The notes beneath the pieces are model-generated. The model saw only the letters and a program-made list of their open reading frames with translations. It did no database searches and was not told the origin of the DNA. Position numbers and translations under genes: made by a program. Positions 61,652 to 64,000 of a stretch of DNA of 64,000 nt are shown piece after piece. Every line of letters starts with the position of its first letter. Position 1 is the first letter of the stretch. The stretch is from Pelagibaculum spongiae (GTDB lineage: Bacteria > Pseudomonadota > Gammaproteobacteria > Enterobacterales > Pelagibaculaceae): positions 248,001 to 312,000 of the forward strand of contig NZ_QDDL01000003.1 of NCBI RefSeq assembly GCF_003097315.1, written 5' to 3'.

Positions 61652-63195
61652 TAGGCGTTCTCCTCACCCTTACTAACGTTGGCCATTAACAGACCCAGCT
61701 CACGCTCGTTAGTATCTTTAGCCATTACTTCACCAGAAATCCGGCCATCGGATATCACAATAATCCGATCTGCCAGCGACATGATTTCATCTAGTTCAAC
61801 TGATACCAGCAGCACTGCAGCACCTGCATCACGAGCGGCAATCAAGTTACGGTGGATAAATTCAATCGCGCCGATATCGACACCACGTGTCGGCTGACCC
61901 ACCAGCAAAATTTCGTGGTTTTTCAGCATTTCACGGGCCAGTATCAGCTTCTGCTGGTTACCACCAGAGAAGTTAGCGGCTTTCAATGAAGGCAAAGCAG
62001 GGCGAACATCATAGGCTTCCATCATTTCATGGGTGGCCTTTTTAATCGTTTCTGGGTTCAGCAACGGTGTGCCGTACTCATCACGATCTTCATATCCTAA
62101 GATTGCATTTTCTTGAGCAACAAAGGTTTTAACCAAACCTTGTTTTAAACGATCTTCAGGCACGTGCCCCATTGCAATGTGGCGCATCATACGTGAGTCA
62201 CGCAGATCTGACGGCGTAAAGGTATGCGTTTGTCCCATGGTATTGATTACCATGACACCCTCTTGAGGAGTAATCGCACCAGACAACACTTTTAACAACT
62301 CAGATTGGCCATTACCCGAGACACCGGCAACGCCCAAAATCTCACCTGCTTTCAATTCAAAGCTAATGTCTTTTAACAGCTTCACCTTACGATCATCGTA
62401 AAAACTGACATTATTGAGCTTCAGCTTTACATCGCTTGGATTGGCTTCACCTTTATCTACTTCCAACAGAACCTTACGGCCAACCATTAACTCAGCTAGT
62501 TCTTCTGTCGAAGTCTTCACAGTTTCGCGGTGAGCCACGATAGTGCCACGACGCATGACCGAAACCGCATCGGTGATCGCCATAATTTCTTTCAGTTTGT
62601 GGGTGATTAAAAGAATCGTCACACCCTGCTCACGCAATGTATTGAGAATGGCAAATAGCTGATCGGCTTCCTGAGGTGTTAATACACCTGTCGGCTCATC
62701 TAAAATCAGAATTTTCGCACCACGATACAATGCTTTGAGAATTTCTACTCGCTGCTGCAAACCAACTGGTAGTTCACCAACAATGGCATCCGGATCGATA
62801 TCCAGCCCATATTTCTTTTCAATTTCTTTCAGTGCAGTTCGTGCGGTATCCGTGCAGCTGTCTAATAATGCTCCACCTTCCGCACCCAACATCACGTTTT
62901 CCAAAACGGTAAAGGTTTCCACCAACATAAAGTGCTGGTGAACCATGCCGATACCTTTGGCAATCGCTTGTTGAGAATTTCTGATATCAACTTTATTGCC
63001 CGCCATCAGCATATCGCCGCTGTCAGCCGTATAAAAACCATAAAGAATGGACATCAGGGTCGATTTACCCGCACCATTTTCACCGATAATTCCGTGAACG
63101 GTCGCAGGCATCACTTTAAGATCAATATCTTTATTGGCCCAGACAGGACCAAAACGCTTATTGATTTTCTGCAGTTCTATCGCAGGATTCGTCAT
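61651..63195 (-). CDS. Nucleoside-type ABC importer ATPase (two ABC domains)
   Basis: 514 residues from the ATG at 63195, with GGAG 8 bases upstream; a GTG five codons earlier is less likely. First domain: Walker A GENGAGKSTLMSIL, signature LPVGLQQRVEIL, Walker B ILILDEPTGVLTP. Second domain: GVSGNGQSELLKVL, FSGGNQQKLILARE and a divergent Walker B (LLVGQPTRGVD), the asymmetry usual for sugar and nucleoside importers of this class. Follows the binding-protein gene at the right edge. Confidence 0.95.
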   Translation of the reverse strand: MTNPAIELQKINKRFGPVWANKDIDLKVMPATVHGIIGENGAGKSTLMSILYGFYTADSGDMLMAGNKVDIRNSQQAIAKGIGMVHQHFMLVETFTVLENVMLGAEGGALLDSCTDTARTALKEIEKKYGLDIDPDAIVGELPVGLQQRVEILKALYRGAKILILDEPTGVLTPQEADQLFAILNTLREQGVTILLITHKLKEIMAITDAVSVMRRGTIVAHRETVKTSTEELAELMVGRKVLLEVDKGEANPSDVKLKLNNVSFYDDRKVKLLKDISFELKAGEILGVAGVSGNGQSELLKVLSGAITPQEGVMVINTMGQTHTFTPSDLRDSRMMRHIAMGHVPEDRLKQGLVKTFVAQENAILGYEDRDEYGTPLLNPETIKKATHEMMEAYDVRPALPSLKAANFSGGNQQKLILAREMLKNHEILLVGQPTRGVDIGAIEFIHRNLIAARDAGAAVLLVSVELDEIMSLADRIIVISDGRISGEVMAKDTNERELGLLMANVSKGEENA

Positions 63196-63382
63196 GGAGG
63201 GGCGCTCCACTATCAGCCGGATTAATAACAGGTGTCAGAAACAATAAAAAAGTTGTCGATTCAGCCTGATAGTTAAGCACTGAGTCTTCAACTTGAATTA
63301 CCAACGTCGTATCTAACTTATACTCACCCGGCTCAGGCTTATTACCAGGCCGGGCAAGCGATTTATCTTGATCGATCCAAGA
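63196..63382. other. Gap between binding protein and ATPase genes
   Basis: Contains a possible attenuating hairpin near 63328-63358 (CCCGGCTCAGGC and GCCTGGTAATAAGCCTGAGCCGGG on the minus strand), often seen after highly expressed binding-protein genes. No gene. Confidence 0.45.
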
Positions 63383-64000
63383 TTAGTACGTGCAAGACTG
63401 GGTAGTATTCCAATCGTGAACTTTGATCTTACCTGAGATGATTTCTTGGCGCAGCTTATCTAGCTTGCCTTGCATCTCTGGAGAGATTAATGGACGGTTG
63501 TTCTCGTCTAATGCCCAACCCACACCTTCCTGAGCCAGACCCAGAACTTGCAGACCAGGAGTGAACTTGCCCGTTTGAACATCTTCAAATGCAGTACGAA
63601 CTGCAACGTCAACACGCTTAACCATAGAAGTCAGCATGGTACCTGGATGGATATGATTCTGGTTAGAGTCAACACCGATAGCGAACTTACCGCTATCTTT
63701 AGCTGCCTGGTAAACACCAACACCCGTTCCGCCTGCCGCTGCATAAACTACGTCAACGCCTTGGTCGAACTGAGATTTAGCCAGCTCACCACCCTTAGTT
63801 GGGTTGTTCCATGCTGCTGGAGTAGTACCAGTCATATTCTGCAGAACTTTAGTGTCCTTAGAAATATACTTGGCACCTTGCTCGTAACCACAAGCAAACT
63901 TCTTGATCAGAGGAATAGCCATACCACCAACGAAGCCAACTGAATGAGATTCAGACTTCATTGCTGCTAATGCACCTACCAAGAAGGAACCTTCCTGCTC
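63383..64000 (-). CDS. BMP-family nucleoside-binding protein (partial)
   Basis: The C-terminal 205 residues; the start lies beyond the right edge. From the edge it reads EQEGSFLVGALAAMKS, then HSVGFVGGMAIPLIKKFACGYEQG and VDVVYAAAGGTGVGVYQAA, all typical of the BMP/Med substrate-binding family (PnrA/TmpC type). These bind purine nucleosides in the periplasm. It lies upstream of the ATPase and permeases, completing the importer. The protein ends near WNTTQSCTY. Confidence 0.93.
   Translation of the reverse strand, partial: EQEGSFLVGALAAMKSESHSVGFVGGMAIPLIKKFACGYEQGAKYISKDTKVLQNMTGTTPAAWNNPTKGGELAKSQFDQGVDVVYAAAGGTGVGVYQAAKDSGKFAIGVDSNQNHIHPGTMLTSMVKRVDVAVRTAFEDVQTGKFTPGLQVLGLAQEGVGWALDENNRPLISPEMQGKLDKLRQEIISGKIKVHDWNTTQSCTY

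Noticed and set aside
1-64000. tRNA, rRNA or phage integration (att) sites
   Set aside because: No cloverleaf, rRNA segment, integrase gene or flanking tRNA-derived direct repeat was seen anywhere in the window.

Overview
The window is chromosomal DNA from a moderately AT-rich gammaproteobacterium, probably marine or facultatively anaerobic and related to the Oceanospirillales/Pseudomonadales. The evidence is a glpABC anaerobic glycerol-3-phosphate dehydrogenase operon, a complete Pho regulon (pstS, pstCAB-phoU, phoBR) with recognisable Pho boxes, ERIC-type repeats, and a block purC - MBL hydrolase - bamC - dapA - bcp - perM - tusA - bepA - nadA in the order I recall from Pseudomonas. The taxonomy is inference; no rRNA or tRNA gene was seen.

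Layout. 1-1.9 kb: two accessory genes lying between two diverged copies of the glpC terminator region; one gene ends in a 15-copy 12-bp repeat. 1.9-7.6 kb: glpABC and thpR, then a full-length ERIC element. 7.6-12.8 kb: RND efflux adaptor, pump and LysR regulator. 13.2-17.5 kb: a TRAP-type transport cluster (lipoprotein, unusual solute-binding protein, large permease). 17.9-21.4 kb: ompW behind a near-perfect FNR-like palindrome, DUF2804, and small or hypothetical genes including a lipoprotein with an A10 run and hairpin. 21.4-31.5 kb: the conserved purC-nadA block, with a degraded island between bepA and nadA. 31.7-38.7 kb: ppnN, elbB, a GFA-domain protein, a RAYT transposase, and an M14 peptidase with a partial duplicate and three hairpin-bearing repeats. 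39-50 kb: the phosphate regulon. 50.4-55.9 kb: YHS and membrane proteins, two ATP-grasp ligases with an MFS-like transporter, DinB-like and NRDE/TANGO2 proteins. 56-57.4 kb: paralogous lipoproteins, one frameshifted. 57.9-64 kb: VOC and LysE proteins, then a BMP-type nucleoside ABC importer running off the right edge.

The most notable observation is bcp (24563-25030). It is intact across its length except for one in-frame TGA exactly at the peroxidatic cysteine codon (PxxxTxxC becomes PxxxTxx-TGA). The resolving-cysteine position is Glu and the rest of the protein has no cysteine. A GC-rich hairpin follows the TGA at a distance suitable for a bacterial SECIS element. I read it as a probable selenocysteine peroxiredoxin (1-Sec Bcp), although a nonsense mutation cannot be excluded from this window.

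Other notable items: an ERIC insertion that supplies the last codons and stop of phoR; a 76-residue BamC reduced to its lipidated N-terminal segment; a possible slippage site in a lipoprotein gene; an uncharacterised operon with two ATP-grasp ligases and a transporter; and a RAYT gene near a repeat-associated duplication.
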